Positions 8,417-15,836 of a stretch of 49,568 bases of DNA are shown in pieces. Where the stretch lies: NCBI GenBank assembly GCA_034430275.1, contig DAOUEW010000258.1:1-49568 (forward strand), written 5' to 3'. Every line of letters begins with the position of its first letter. The stretch's first letter is position 1. This DNA comes from JAUVXJ01 sp034430275 (lineage in GTDB: Bacteria; Chloroflexota; Anaerolineae; UBA7937; B3-Chlor). The notes under the pieces were generated by a model that did no database searches, was not told the origin of the DNA, and saw nothing but the letters and a program-made list of their open reading frames with translations. The translations under genes were made by a program, and so were the position numbers.

Positions 8417-9649
8417 ATGACAGCTCGCAACATCGTTTCTATCCTCGTCCTCTCGGCGTCTCTGACGCTGGCCGCTCTCGTCCTCGGCTGCCAGGCAGCA
8501 CCCGCTTCAGGGCCGGAGGTGGAGACCGCAGTAGCACAGAAGGCCTTCGCCACACTCACCGCAGCGGTTCCCAGCCCGACCGCCGCGCTGTCCCCAACGG
8601 CCACCTCAACGCCCGTACCGTACAACATCTACTTCGGCGACCTCCACGTTCACACCTCGAGAATCCACACCTCGGAGGCCTTTCACGAAGAGTTCAGCCG
8701 TGGGGTGGTGCGCCTCGCCAATCTCCATGCCAGTGAAGTGATGGGACACGACTTCGTCGCCGTCACCAACCACGACCGCCTCCTCGAGGACTGGATGTGG
8801 GAAGTGACCAAGGAGGTGGCAGACGAATTCACCCAAGATGGTGTGTTCGTATCCTTCCCCGCCTTTGAATGGACCGCCAGTCACGGGTGCGGCGTGCACT
8901 GTAGCCCCGAGCGGCCAGACTATCCCGATTGGGGCCACCGCATCGTCTACTTCAGGAACACGGAGGTCGCCACCGGTCTACTGCGCTGCACCGATCCCGA
9001 CTACGATACGCCAGAGGAGCTATTCGCCGCGTTGCCTGGATCTGACCTCGCCACCACCATCCCGCACCACACCGCTGCGCCCAGACACCCTTTCGACTGG
9101 TCAACCGTGAACCCGGACTACGACCGTCTGGTGGAGATCGTTCAGCGCAGGGGAGACTACGAGGCAGACATCATCGAGAACGGCTGGAGCAGCGGCATCG
9201 TGCTGGGCGTCGTGGCAGGTACGGACAACCACGTGGCCGCCCCAGGATGGCCCCAAGGAGTTGCCGCCATACTGGCGCCCGAGTTGACCCGCGACGCCCT
9301 CTTCGACGCCCTCCTCAGTCGTCATACCTATGGCACCACGCACGGCGACATTCTTCTCCACTTCTTCGGCGATGGTGAGATGCAAGGAAGCGTGCTCTCC
9401 GCCAGGGAGTCGGTCACTCTCAACGGGGAGATCACCAGTACGGACGGCAACATCGCACTGGTGGAGCTCACCGACAACGGCGAGGTCATAGCCAACTGGG
9501 AGCCAGAGGAGGCTTCGTCACTTCGCTTCGAGAGCACCGAGCAAGTAGGAGAGGATCTACACTACTTCTACGTCAGGGTCACCCTTGACAACGGGCACCG
9601 GGCCTGGTCGAGCCCCATCTGGGTGAACTACACCGTCGAGACTCCTTGA
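8417..9649 (+). CDS. PHP-domain metal-dependent phosphoesterase-like lipoprotein (DUF3604-like)
   Basis: 410 residues from ATG 8417, chosen for the GGAGGTGCG immediately upstream; ATG 8399 is an alternative. A signal peptide with lipobox VLGC is followed by an Ala/Ser/Thr/Pro tether. The PHP signature starts at YFGDLHVHTSR (two His ligands) and continues with GHDFVAVTNHDRLL, an FPAFEWTAS Glu region, IPHHTAAP and VVAGTDNHVAAPG, which matches the metal-ligand set of PHP/DUF3604 proteins. The C-terminal ~100 residues look like a beta-sandwich (VTLNGEITSTDG, YFYVRVTLDNGHRAWSSPIWV). It should act outside the cell on an unidentified phosphoester or related bond. Confidence 0.82.
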   Translation: MTARNIVSILVLSASLTLAALVLGCQAAPASGPEVETAVAQKAFATLTAAVPSPTAALSPTATSTPVPYNIYFGDLHVHTSRIHTSEAFHEEFSRGVVRLANLHASEVMGHDFVAVTNHDRLLEDWMWEVTKEVADEFTQDGVFVSFPAFEWTASHGCGVHCSPERPDYPDWGHRIVYFRNTEVATGLLRCTDPDYDTPEELFAALPGSDLATTIPHHTAAPRHPFDWSTVNPDYDRLVEIVQRRGDYEADIIENGWSSGIVLGVVAGTDNHVAAPGWPQGVAAILAPELTRDALFDALLSRHTYGTTHGDILLHFFGDGEMQGSVLSARESVTLNGEITSTDGNIALVELTDNGEVIANWEPEEASSLRFESTEQVGEDLHYFYVRVTLDNGHRAWSSPIWVNYTVETP

Positions 9650-9654
9650 CCATT

Positions 9655-9677
9655 GGGACTGGACCTCTTCAAGTCCC
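9655..9677. terminator. Hairpin between convergent genes
   Basis: GGGACT (9655-9660) pairs with AGTCCC (9672-9677). A second short stem, CGCCC/GGGCG, follows near 9688-9705. Both lie between the convergent PHP and comEA stops and could terminate either transcript, although neither has a strong T-run. Confidence 0.35.
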
Positions 9678-9707
9678 GGCGCGGTCGCCCGCTAGACTGG
9701 GCGCCAC

Positions 9708-10280
9708 CTACCTCACGGTGATCAACTCCCTGATGTCGTCGAAGACCCCCTGGCCGATGCCCTGCACGTCCATGATCTCCTCGATGCTGCCAAAGGGGCC
9801 GTGGCTCTCTCGGTGATCGATGATAGACTGAGCCAACGCGGGGCCGATACCTGGCAACTCCTCCAGTTCGCCCGCGCTTGCGGTGTTGATGTCGATCAGA
9901 CCCTCCGGCGAGCCCCCCGTGCTGCTGGCCGGGATGCTCTCCTCACCCACCTCTGGGAAGTAGATCTGGTCTTCGTCGTGAACCCTCTGAGCAAGGTTCA
10001 CGCGGTCCAGGTCGGCGTTCGCAGTCGGGCCACCGGCAGCCTCCAGCGCATCCTGCACCCTGCTCTCTCCAGGCAGGCGGTACACGCCGGGGTTCTGCAC
10101 CGCCCCTGTGACGTACACAGCCACCTGGACAGGGCTGGGCACGGGGATTGGCGACGGCTCCACTACCTCTATGGGCTGGGTCACCGGCCGGCGCAGGTAG
10201 ATCACCCCGCCAGCGGACACGAGGAGACAGCACAAGGCGCCCACGATGGGAACCCGAAAGCGCTCCACGACTTCCGCCAT
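9708..10280 (-). CDS. comEA: ComEA-like DNA-binding protein (SLBB plus helix-hairpin-helix)
   Basis: 190 residues from ATG 10280; GTG 10283 is equally possible, since GGAG lies 5-8 nt upstream of both. One N-terminal membrane segment (VPIVGALCCLLVSAGGVIYL), a Pro-rich linker, and an SLBB domain (VAVYVTGAVQNPGVYRLP...VQDALEAAGG). The C-terminal helix-hairpin-helix pair runs IDINTASAGELEELPGIGPALAQSII ... FGSIEEIMDVQGIGQGVFDDI. ComEA holds incoming DNA at the cell surface during natural transformation. The start overlaps the stop of the upstream metallopeptidase gene (TGATG), so the two are translationally coupled. No comEC is seen in this window. Confidence 0.92.
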   Translation of the reverse strand: MAEVVERFRVPIVGALCCLLVSAGGVIYLRRPVTQPIEVVEPSPIPVPSPVQVAVYVTGAVQNPGVYRLPGESRVQDALEAAGGPTANADLDRVNLAQRVHDEDQIYFPEVGEESIPASSTGGSPEGLIDINTASAGELEELPGIGPALAQSIIDHRESHGPFGSIEEIMDVQGIGQGVFDDIRELITVR

Positions 10281-11869
10281 CACCAACTCTCCATCATCTC
10301 TTCGATAGGGAAGAGAGGCTCGATGTCCACAGGGAGATCACTCATCGCTGAGATCGCGGCCTCCAATGGTGGAGTCAAGATCCCGTACGTATCCAGTAGG
10401 AGCTTCACTCCCTCGTAGTCACCACGCGCTTGGAGGCCCAACACCCGTCTGGTCAGGTCCTGGATCGCGTCCAACATCCTGTCGTAGTCGACCTGGAACC
10501 TGCCGCTTCGGGCGTCATACGCGAGACCACCACGCTCCAGCAGAAAGTTGAGCTCGAGAAGGGCCGCCCTGCCATGGGCCTCGTCGATGCCGAAGCGAAT
10601 AGACGCGAACTCGGACACAACGTAGCTTACACAGCTCCGCTCCAGGTCCGATAGGACGCCGTCGTCTATCAGAGACAGAAGGCAACACATCCCGGCGAGG
10701 TCCGCCTTCGCCTCCTCAAGAGGGGACATGAGTTCCTTCAGCGCCAGGCTCACCGTGGTCTGGGTGCCGTCAGGGAGAGTGATCGAAGATGGGCCCATGC
10801 CGTGCGCCAGTTCGTGCATCAGGACGATGTTGTAGAGAGCATCGAAGGCCAGCAGGGACACCTGTGCCTCGGAGATGGCCCTGGCACCGACAGTGACCAC
10901 GCAGCTACGGAACTTCGCCTCTCCCACGTTTCTCAGCATCACCTTCCTGCTCCCCTTGGCTTGCCACACCCTCTCGTCGTTGGGAAGCAAGAAAGCCACG
11001 GCTTGCACTCCAGCCCTGGCGTCCCCTGCGGAGAACACTTCGTCGATCACACTGATGGGAGAGCTTGCGCCCCGTGTGCCAACCGTGTACTGATCGGACC
11101 CAGGGAGACTCCGCTCCAGCTCTGGTAGGTACTGGATCAAGGTTTCCAGTTGCTCGCTCGCTTCGGGGTCTCTGATGCCGATAAAGGCCTCGAAGGCAGC
11201 CTTGTAGCCCAGCAAGCGGTCCTCGTACACCTCGTATGGCCCGAAGGTGACGTCGATCAGACTGTCCTCCACATCCAGCCAATCCATCTCGCTCTGAAAG
11301 TAGTCGTTGGTCCTGAAGGCTTCGGCTCTGCTGAAGAGAAACCTGGCCAGAGAAGGGTTGTCGCTTATCTCGGCCGCCTCTTCAAGCAATCCGGCCGCCG
11401 GTTGAAGGAACTCAGCATAGGCTCTCGAGTAGGGAACGGCACTCAGTCCATCACCCTCGCGTGTGATCACGGTGTAGAAGCCCCGAAATGCCTCCTCGTC
11501 CTCTCGAGAAGCTACCAGCCAATCCTCGAACTCCTCGTTGGTCAGGTCCGGTGGGTAGAAACCCGCCCCGAGGGGCTTCGCTTCTTGGCCCACGAAGGGC
11601 CTGTGCTCTTCCAGCCGGTCCCAGGGCCCGTACATGATGCGGAAGTAGTGCAACAGGTCTCTGTCCTCGGCGGCCTGTGAGGATTCCAGTCGCGCCAGCC
11701 ACTCCGGATTGCGGGGAGAGACCTGCCGCAGGAAGATCGCGTCCATGAGGCGCGCGGCTTCGACGACCTTGCCCAACACCTGCCTGTCCCTTTCGCCCAG
11801 CAGGCCCTCGTCGAAGGTCAGTGTCGTGGGAACGAACTGGGCTATCCTCTCCCCGATCGTCTTGCTCAT
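10280..11869 (-). CDS. M49-like (dipeptidyl-peptidase III-type) zinc hydrolase
   Basis: 529 residues from ATG 11869, preceded by AGGAAGGGAC. The zinc site is HELAHG (His352, Glu353, His356) plus a downstream helix PLEEAKAD (Glu385/Glu386, Asp390). This matches the dipeptidyl-peptidase III/M49 layout, in which the second motif is EECRAE. Classical M49 enzymes have HExxxH; here the spacing is HExxH, so it belongs to a diverged branch or a sister family. No signal peptide, so it is cytoplasmic. It begins an operon with comEA. Substrate unknown; peptides are the family expectation. Confidence 0.75.
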   Translation of the reverse strand: MSKTIGERIAQFVPTTLTFDEGLLGERDRQVLGKVVEAARLMDAIFLRQVSPRNPEWLARLESSQAAEDRDLLHYFRIMYGPWDRLEEHRPFVGQEAKPLGAGFYPPDLTNEEFEDWLVASREDEEAFRGFYTVITREGDGLSAVPYSRAYAEFLQPAAGLLEEAAEISDNPSLARFLFSRAEAFRTNDYFQSEMDWLDVEDSLIDVTFGPYEVYEDRLLGYKAAFEAFIGIRDPEASEQLETLIQYLPELERSLPGSDQYTVGTRGASSPISVIDEVFSAGDARAGVQAVAFLLPNDERVWQAKGSRKVMLRNVGEAKFRSCVVTVGARAISEAQVSLLAFDALYNIVLMHELAHGMGPSSITLPDGTQTTVSLALKELMSPLEEAKADLAGMCCLLSLIDDGVLSDLERSCVSYVVSEFASIRFGIDEAHGRAALLELNFLLERGGLAYDARSGRFQVDYDRMLDAIQDLTRRVLGLQARGDYEGVKLLLDTYGILTPPLEAAISAMSDLPVDIEPLFPIEEMMESW

Positions 11870-11919
11870 GTCCCTTCCTGGCCTCCTCTGACCGCTCTAG
11901 AAACCCACTGGTATCAATG

Positions 11920-11948
11920 ATTGTATCACTCCTCCGGAGCAGCTTCAA
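11920..11948 (-). promoter_or_regulatory. Promoter of the M49-like peptidase-comEA operon
   Basis: Minus-strand -35 TTGAAG (11943-11948), 17-bp spacer, -10 TACAAT (11920-11925) with an extended TGA before it. It is divergent from the reverse transcriptase promoter 35 bp away. Confidence 0.65.
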
Positions 11949-11982
11949 ACCACGCCCGACCAGACCAGGACATAGAGCAAGC

Positions 11983-12011
11983 TTGACAAGGGTGTGGAGA
12001 CAGCGTACACT
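11983..12011 (+). promoter_or_regulatory. Promoter of the tandem reverse transcriptase gene
   Basis: Perfect -35 TTGACA (11983-11988), exact 17-bp spacer, -10 TACACT (12006-12011). Expected start of transcription is near 12018. This places the first in-frame start codon of the long open frame (GTG at 11994) inside the promoter, so translation must begin further downstream. Confidence 0.7.
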
Positions 12012-12017
12012 GGCCCC

Positions 12018-12278
12018 ATCGAGGAGCTTCGCTGTCCTCTCTGGGGTTCCTCACCTCAGGCGTTCCAGAGGATCAGGCGCGGCCCACAGACCAGACCTTC
12101 GAACGCAGGTGGCCGACGTAAGGTCCTTCACGTGCCAGCATCGAGGACGGCGGACTCCTCGTCTTCGTCTGTCGGTTGGCCTGACAACAGGCCGAGACCA
12201 CATTCATGTTCAGTCTGTGGAAGATCAGCGACACAAGCTAGCCTAGAGAGGCACCTCTTCGCCCGGAGAGGGGTGTGC
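12018..12278 (+). ncRNA. Long structured 5' leader of the tandem reverse transcriptase gene (candidate RNA)
   Basis: About 260 nt lie between the predicted transcript start and the chosen start codon. Visible hairpins: CGAGGA/TCCTCG (12142-12147 with 12156-12161), GGCCTG-ACAA-CAGGCC (12178-12193), and a short stem CCTCT/AGAGG that would bury the ribosome-binding site GGAGAGGGG. The same CCTCT can alternatively pair with an AGAG just upstream of it. The in-frame translation of this stretch is Ser/Arg/Pro-rich and unlike any domain. Inferred to be untranslated and possibly a template, a cofactor or a control RNA for the enzyme. Confidence 0.4.
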
Positions 12279-14801
12279 ATGGACCTCATCTTACAGGTAG
12301 CTGACCCGAACCACCTGGCACAGGTGTTTAGCCACTATCAGCAGAGACATGGGAGCAGGTCTCGCAGGCCCCGGCTGCATCCTGGCAGCGACGGCCAAAC
12401 CATGCGCCAATTCGCCGATCACTTGGACAGGAACCTGCGCCTCTTGAGTCAGAATCTGCTCGGTGGTTCGTACTCCTTCTCACCATTCCTGGAGAGAACG
12501 ATCACCATGCCCGGGGGCGCCACCAGGATCATATCCGCAGCCACGGTGCGGGACATGATCGTTCAGAAGGCACTGGCCCTGGTCGTAGAGCCGGAACTCG
12601 ACTCACACCTCGCCGACAACTGCTACTCGTTCCGCATCGGCAAGGAAGCCCCCAGCATACACGATGCCCTGTCCAGCGTAGTCGCTCATCACAGGGACGG
12701 GCAGTACTGGGTGGTCAAGCAGGACATCAAGTCGTATTTCGAGAATCTGAATCACGAGTCGATCCTGGCTCGACTGCACGAGGTCTTCCCACACGACTTT
12801 CCCATCGTCGACTTGTACTCGAGCTATCTGGGGGCCCCGCGTTTGACACGCGGAGAACTACTACCACGCGAGAAAGGGGTACCCGTCGGGACTATTCTGG
12901 CCAACTGTCTCTCCAACCTCTATCTGACCCCGCTGGACTTGCGGATGAAGCAGGAAGGCCACTTCTACCTCCGGTACTGCGACGACATCATCGCCTTCTG
13001 TGAGAACGAATCGCTAGCTATTCAGACCAGGGACGAGATCGCCGACGTCGTCGGCGGGCTAAGGCTTACCCTCAATGACCGCAAGAGTCTGCTGGTCGCA
13101 CCAGGAGAGCGCTTCACCTACCTGGGATATGAGTTCCACGGACGAGAGATAAGAATAGGTCCGCGCGCCTTGCACAAATTCAAGATGAGGATCAGAAGGG
13201 CCACGTCGCGAAATGGGAGCGAGAGGCTCACCCGTCGATCCCTGCGCACAGGGGAGGGCAGGGCTGCTCTGCGCCAGGTCATCGCCGAGGTCAACGGCGA
13301 GATCGGTGGCGATACTCCACGCAACTGGGTTCGCTACTTCGCCAGGTGCGACTTCGACACGCAGTTCCGAGAGCTCGACTACTGGATCAGGAACCGCATT
13401 CGTGGCGCTGTCACCAAACGCTGGAACAAGAGCAACCACCGGACGGTTCCCATGCCCTTGCTGCAAGAACTCGGTCTCAAGTCGCTGGTGGGTGAGTACT
13501 ACAGGTGGAAGAACCGGTGGCGTCTGCGCGGGCAGGGGCTTATCCATACCATAGCCAGGCTCGACCACCTTCACGACATACTCGAATCGTATCGTTTTCG
13601 CTACTACGACCCCCGTGGCGGCCCTTCCCGCTTCCGCCCAGGGGCCGATGGCCTGACCATGGAAAGGTTCGTGTCCAGGGAGACCAGCAATCTCCGAGCC
13701 ATCCAAGACGCTATGCTCACAGGCACCTACCGCTTCACGCCATTCGTCGAGTACACCAAGGCCAAGAGAGGGCGCACGGACGATAGGGTGGTCTGCCGAG
13801 CCAGCCTGGCAGACACCGTCGTACAGAAGGCTGTGGCCAGCGCTGTCGACACGCGGCTCGACCACGTGCTCAGCGAGCACTGCTTTTCCTACCGCCGGGG
13901 CAGGAGTCAGTTCAGCGCCATGGGCCAGGTCATGGCTCTCATCAACGCCCACAGGGAATGGTGGGTAGTGAGATCCGACTTCCGCTCTTTCCTGGACACC
14001 GTGGACCTCGGTGTGCTCAGGGGCCAAGTCGAGGATCTGCTGCGTGAAGAGCCGTTGGTGTTGGACCTCTATCTGAAGTACCTCTACAATGCGCGGCTGA
14101 GAGACGGCGAGTTCCTCCCCCGCACGGTGGGGCTTCCGCGAGGCGGCATCCTGACCCCGTTTCTGGCCAATCTCTATCTCACACCCCTGGACGAGGCCAT
14201 GGCCCAGGACGGATTACACTACATCAGGTATGCGGACGACATCGTCGTCTTCGCCGAGACCCAGGACTCCGCCCAAAAAGCCGTCAAGCGGCTCCAGTTG
14301 CTGACCGACGCCCTTGGATTGACCCCCAGTCCGGAGAAGACCAGGGTCGTGGCCCCCGGCGAGGCGTTCGAGTTCCTCGGCTACGAGATCAGGGGATCCG
14401 AGGTCTCCATCAGGCCCTACGCCGTCAACTCCTTGAAGCGGCGTATCAAGAGGGCGACGCTCAAGCGAAAGTGGCGACAGTTGGATCGAAGCAACCTGGA
14501 CACTGCAGAGGGGAGGAGTGTACTCCAGTCCATCATCGCCAGGGTGAACCACACCTACATCTACAGAGGCGGCAACGACTGGACCAGACATTTCTGCCGC
14601 TGCACCAGCGATAGTCAAGTGCGGGAGCTGGATAAGTGGATCGCCGATCGTATCAGGATGGCGGCGACGAAGAGTTGGTCCACCAAGAACCGTCGCCTGA
14701 TCCCATACAGTCTGTTGAGGGATCTCGGCTGGAGACCTCTGGTGCCGCTGTTCTACCGGTGGAAAAGGGAGGTCTGGAGACAAGGAGGCGGTAGTTCGTA
14801 G
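12279..14801 (+). CDS. Tandem double reverse transcriptase, group II intron-RT-like (RT-thumb-RT-thumb)
   Basis: 840 residues from ATG 12279, preceded by GGAGAGGGG. Two full reverse transcriptase units follow head to tail. Unit 1 (about 30-425): SYSFRIGK, Asp149 in VVKQDIKSYF, GVPVGTILANCLSNLYL, YCDD at 233-236, ERFTYLGYEF, then a thumb/X-like domain WVRYF...FRELDYWIRNRIR and YYRWK. Unit 2 (about 448-840): CFSYRRGRS, Asp567 in VVRSDFRSFL, GLPRGGILTPFLANLYL, YADD at 651-654, EAFEFLGYEI, WTRHF...VRELDKWIADRIR, FYRWK. Every landmark from motif 3 to the end is offset by exactly 418 residues, so the protein is an in-frame duplication with no net indels. Both Asp triads are intact. Thumb domains resemble group II intron maturases, but no HNH endonuclease or intron domain V was found. 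It stands alone between a divergent peptidase gene and convergent mutM. Function unknown; I know of no described single-chain double RT of this kind. Confidence 0.9.
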   Translation: MDLILQVADPNHLAQVFSHYQQRHGSRSRRPRLHPGSDGQTMRQFADHLDRNLRLLSQNLLGGSYSFSPFLERTITMPGGATRIISAATVRDMIVQKALALVVEPELDSHLADNCYSFRIGKEAPSIHDALSSVVAHHRDGQYWVVKQDIKSYFENLNHESILARLHEVFPHDFPIVDLYSSYLGAPRLTRGELLPREKGVPVGTILANCLSNLYLTPLDLRMKQEGHFYLRYCDDIIAFCENESLAIQTRDEIADVVGGLRLTLNDRKSLLVAPGERFTYLGYEFHGREIRIGPRALHKFKMRIRRATSRNGSERLTRRSLRTGEGRAALRQVIAEVNGEIGGDTPRNWVRYFARCDFDTQFRELDYWIRNRIRGAVTKRWNKSNHRTVPMPLLQELGLKSLVGEYYRWKNRWRLRGQGLIHTIARLDHLHDILESYRFRYYDPRGGPSRFRPGADGLTMERFVSRETSNLRAIQDAMLTGTYRFTPFVEYTKAKRGRTDDRVVCRASLADTVVQKAVASAVDTRLDHVLSEHCFSYRRGRSQFSAMGQVMALINAHREWWVVRSDFRSFLDTVDLGVLRGQVEDLLREEPLVLDLYLKYLYNARLRDGEFLPRTVGLPRGGILTPFLANLYLTPLDEAMAQDGLHYIRYADDIVVFAETQDSAQKAVKRLQLLTDALGLTPSPEKTRVVAPGEAFEFLGYEIRGSEVSIRPYAVNSLKRRIKRATLKRKWRQLDRSNLDTAEGRSVLQSIIARVNHTYIYRGGNDWTRHFCRCTSDSQVRELDKWIADRIRMAATKSWSTKNRRLIPYSLLRDLGWRPLVPLFYRWKREVWRQGGGSS

Positions 14802-14851
14802 CCCCTGCTGCCAGCTATGGGCTTGGACCCATGTACCTCGTCAGTTCTGGG

Positions 14852-14949
14852 CCAGGACGCGTGTTCACCCTCGGGTACGGGTGCGTCCTGGTGGGGGAGC
14901 TGCGGCAATTGCATTGCCAAAGGACACTCTGGTGTCTGCTGGTGGCAGG
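14852..14949 (+). ncRNA. Array of four hairpins downstream of the reverse transcriptase gene (candidate structured RNA)
   Basis: In the 188 bp between the RT stop and the convergent mutM stop: hairpin 1 CCAGGACGC/GCGTCCTGG (14852-14860 with 14883-14891, inner ACCC/GGGT); hairpin 2 GGCAAT-TGC-ATTGCC (14904-14918); hairpin 3 GACAC-TCTG-GTGTC (14923-14936); hairpin 4 CTGC/GCAG (about 14937-14949). None is followed by a T-run, so they are not simple terminators. This could be a 3' UTR structure or a non-coding RNA used by the RT; the strand is inferred from the gene. Confidence 0.4.
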
Positions 14950-14989
14950 GGCTATCTTTCGCAAGACTGGCGGCCGGCCACCCACGCAG

Positions 14990-15835
14990 CTAGGAGCCTC
15001 TCTCCTCTCCCTGACCCAGCGGCGCCCGCTGACAGCGTGGGCAGACGTACGTGCCCCGGCCGCCGACCACCAGGCGCTCGATCTCCGTTCCACAGCGAGG
15101 GCAAGGATCCCCCGCTTTGCCAGAGACCAGCAGCCTCTCCTGGTGTCTGCCCTCGGTGCCGTCAGGGCGCACGTAGTCGGAGCGGCTTGTCCCTTGGTCG
15201 GCAATCGCCTCGCGCAGCACCTCCCGGATGGCATCGTAGAGTCCACCGACTTCCTCAGACGTGAGACTGCCGGCGATCCGCCGCGGATGGATGCGCGCCC
15301 GGAATAGGGCCTCGTCCACGTAGATATTTCCCAGGCCGGCGATGAAGCGCTGATCCAGGAGCAGGGGCTTGATTCTCCCCCGGCGGTTCTCGAGGAGGGC
15401 GCCAAAAGCGGCCACGGTGAAGCCGTCCGTCAGCGGCTCAGGCCCCAGATCGCCCAACACCTCCGCCGGGTCCCTCACCAGGTAGATACGTCCAAACTTG
15501 CGGACGTTCACGAAACGCAACTCTTTGCCATCGTCCAGGCGAAACGCCAGGCGCGCATGGGTCTCCCATGGATCGGCGGGGTCTCTTACCAGCAACCTGC
15601 CCGTCATCCGCAGGTGCACCAGCAGCGTCCTGCCGCCCGACAGCGACAGCACCAGAAACTTCCCTCGCCGTCCCACGTCCTCTATGCGACGGCCTGTTAC
15701 CTGGTCGCAGAAGCCGCGCACCGACGGGCGGTCCACGCAGCCCTCCCAGCCCACGATCACCCCGGTGATGGTGCGTCCCACCAGCCACGGCCACAGGTCA
15801 CGTTTGATCGTCTCTACCTCGGGGAGCTCGGGCAT
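14990..15835 (-). CDS. mutM: Formamidopyrimidine-DNA glycosylase (Fpg/MutM)
   Basis: 281 residues from ATG 15835. The invariant N-terminus MPELPEVETIKRDL provides the catalytic Pro2 and Glu3. GRRGKFLVL carries the conserved Lys; LRMTGRL, RFVNVRKFGRIYLV and FIAGLGNIYVDEALF (H2TH motif) are all present. The C-terminal zinc finger CPRCG...YVCPRCQ is complete. The enzyme excises 8-oxoguanine and ring-opened purines from DNA and nicks the site. The start lies one base past the stop of the glycosyltransferase gene (TGAGATG), so it is the last gene of the envelope/glycan operon and translationally coupled to it. Confidence 0.97.
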   Translation of the reverse strand: MPELPEVETIKRDLWPWLVGRTITGVIVGWEGCVDRPSVRGFCDQVTGRRIEDVGRRGKFLVLSLSGGRTLLVHLRMTGRLLVRDPADPWETHARLAFRLDDGKELRFVNVRKFGRIYLVRDPAEVLGDLGPEPLTDGFTVAAFGALLENRRGRIKPLLLDQRFIAGLGNIYVDEALFRARIHPRRIAGSLTSEEVGGLYDAIREVLREAIADQGTSRSDYVRPDGTEGRHQERLLVSGKAGDPCPRCGTEIERLVVGGRGTYVCPRCQRAPLGQGEERGS

Positions 15836-15836
15836 C

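Noticed and set aside
9708..10280. comEA and the reverse transcriptase as one mobile or competence island
   Set aside because: They are on opposite strands with separate promoters, and no integrase, attachment site or direct repeats were seen.
12091..12115. TTCGAA-containing stretch as a tRNA T-arm
   Set aside because: No acceptor, D or anticodon arms can be drawn around it. I found no tRNA anywhere in the window.
11994..12278. N-terminal extension of the RT frame, including a CxxC...H...C stretch that looks zinc-finger-like
   Set aside because: Its first start codon lies between the -35 and -10 boxes, the composition is Ser/Arg/Pro-rich, and a strong ribosome-binding site precedes ATG 12279.
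11950..14990. Complete group II intron around the RT
   Set aside because: I could not find domain V or credible intron ends, and the RT has no HNH endonuclease. A GTGCG at 14881 is downstream of the gene and part of a hairpin.
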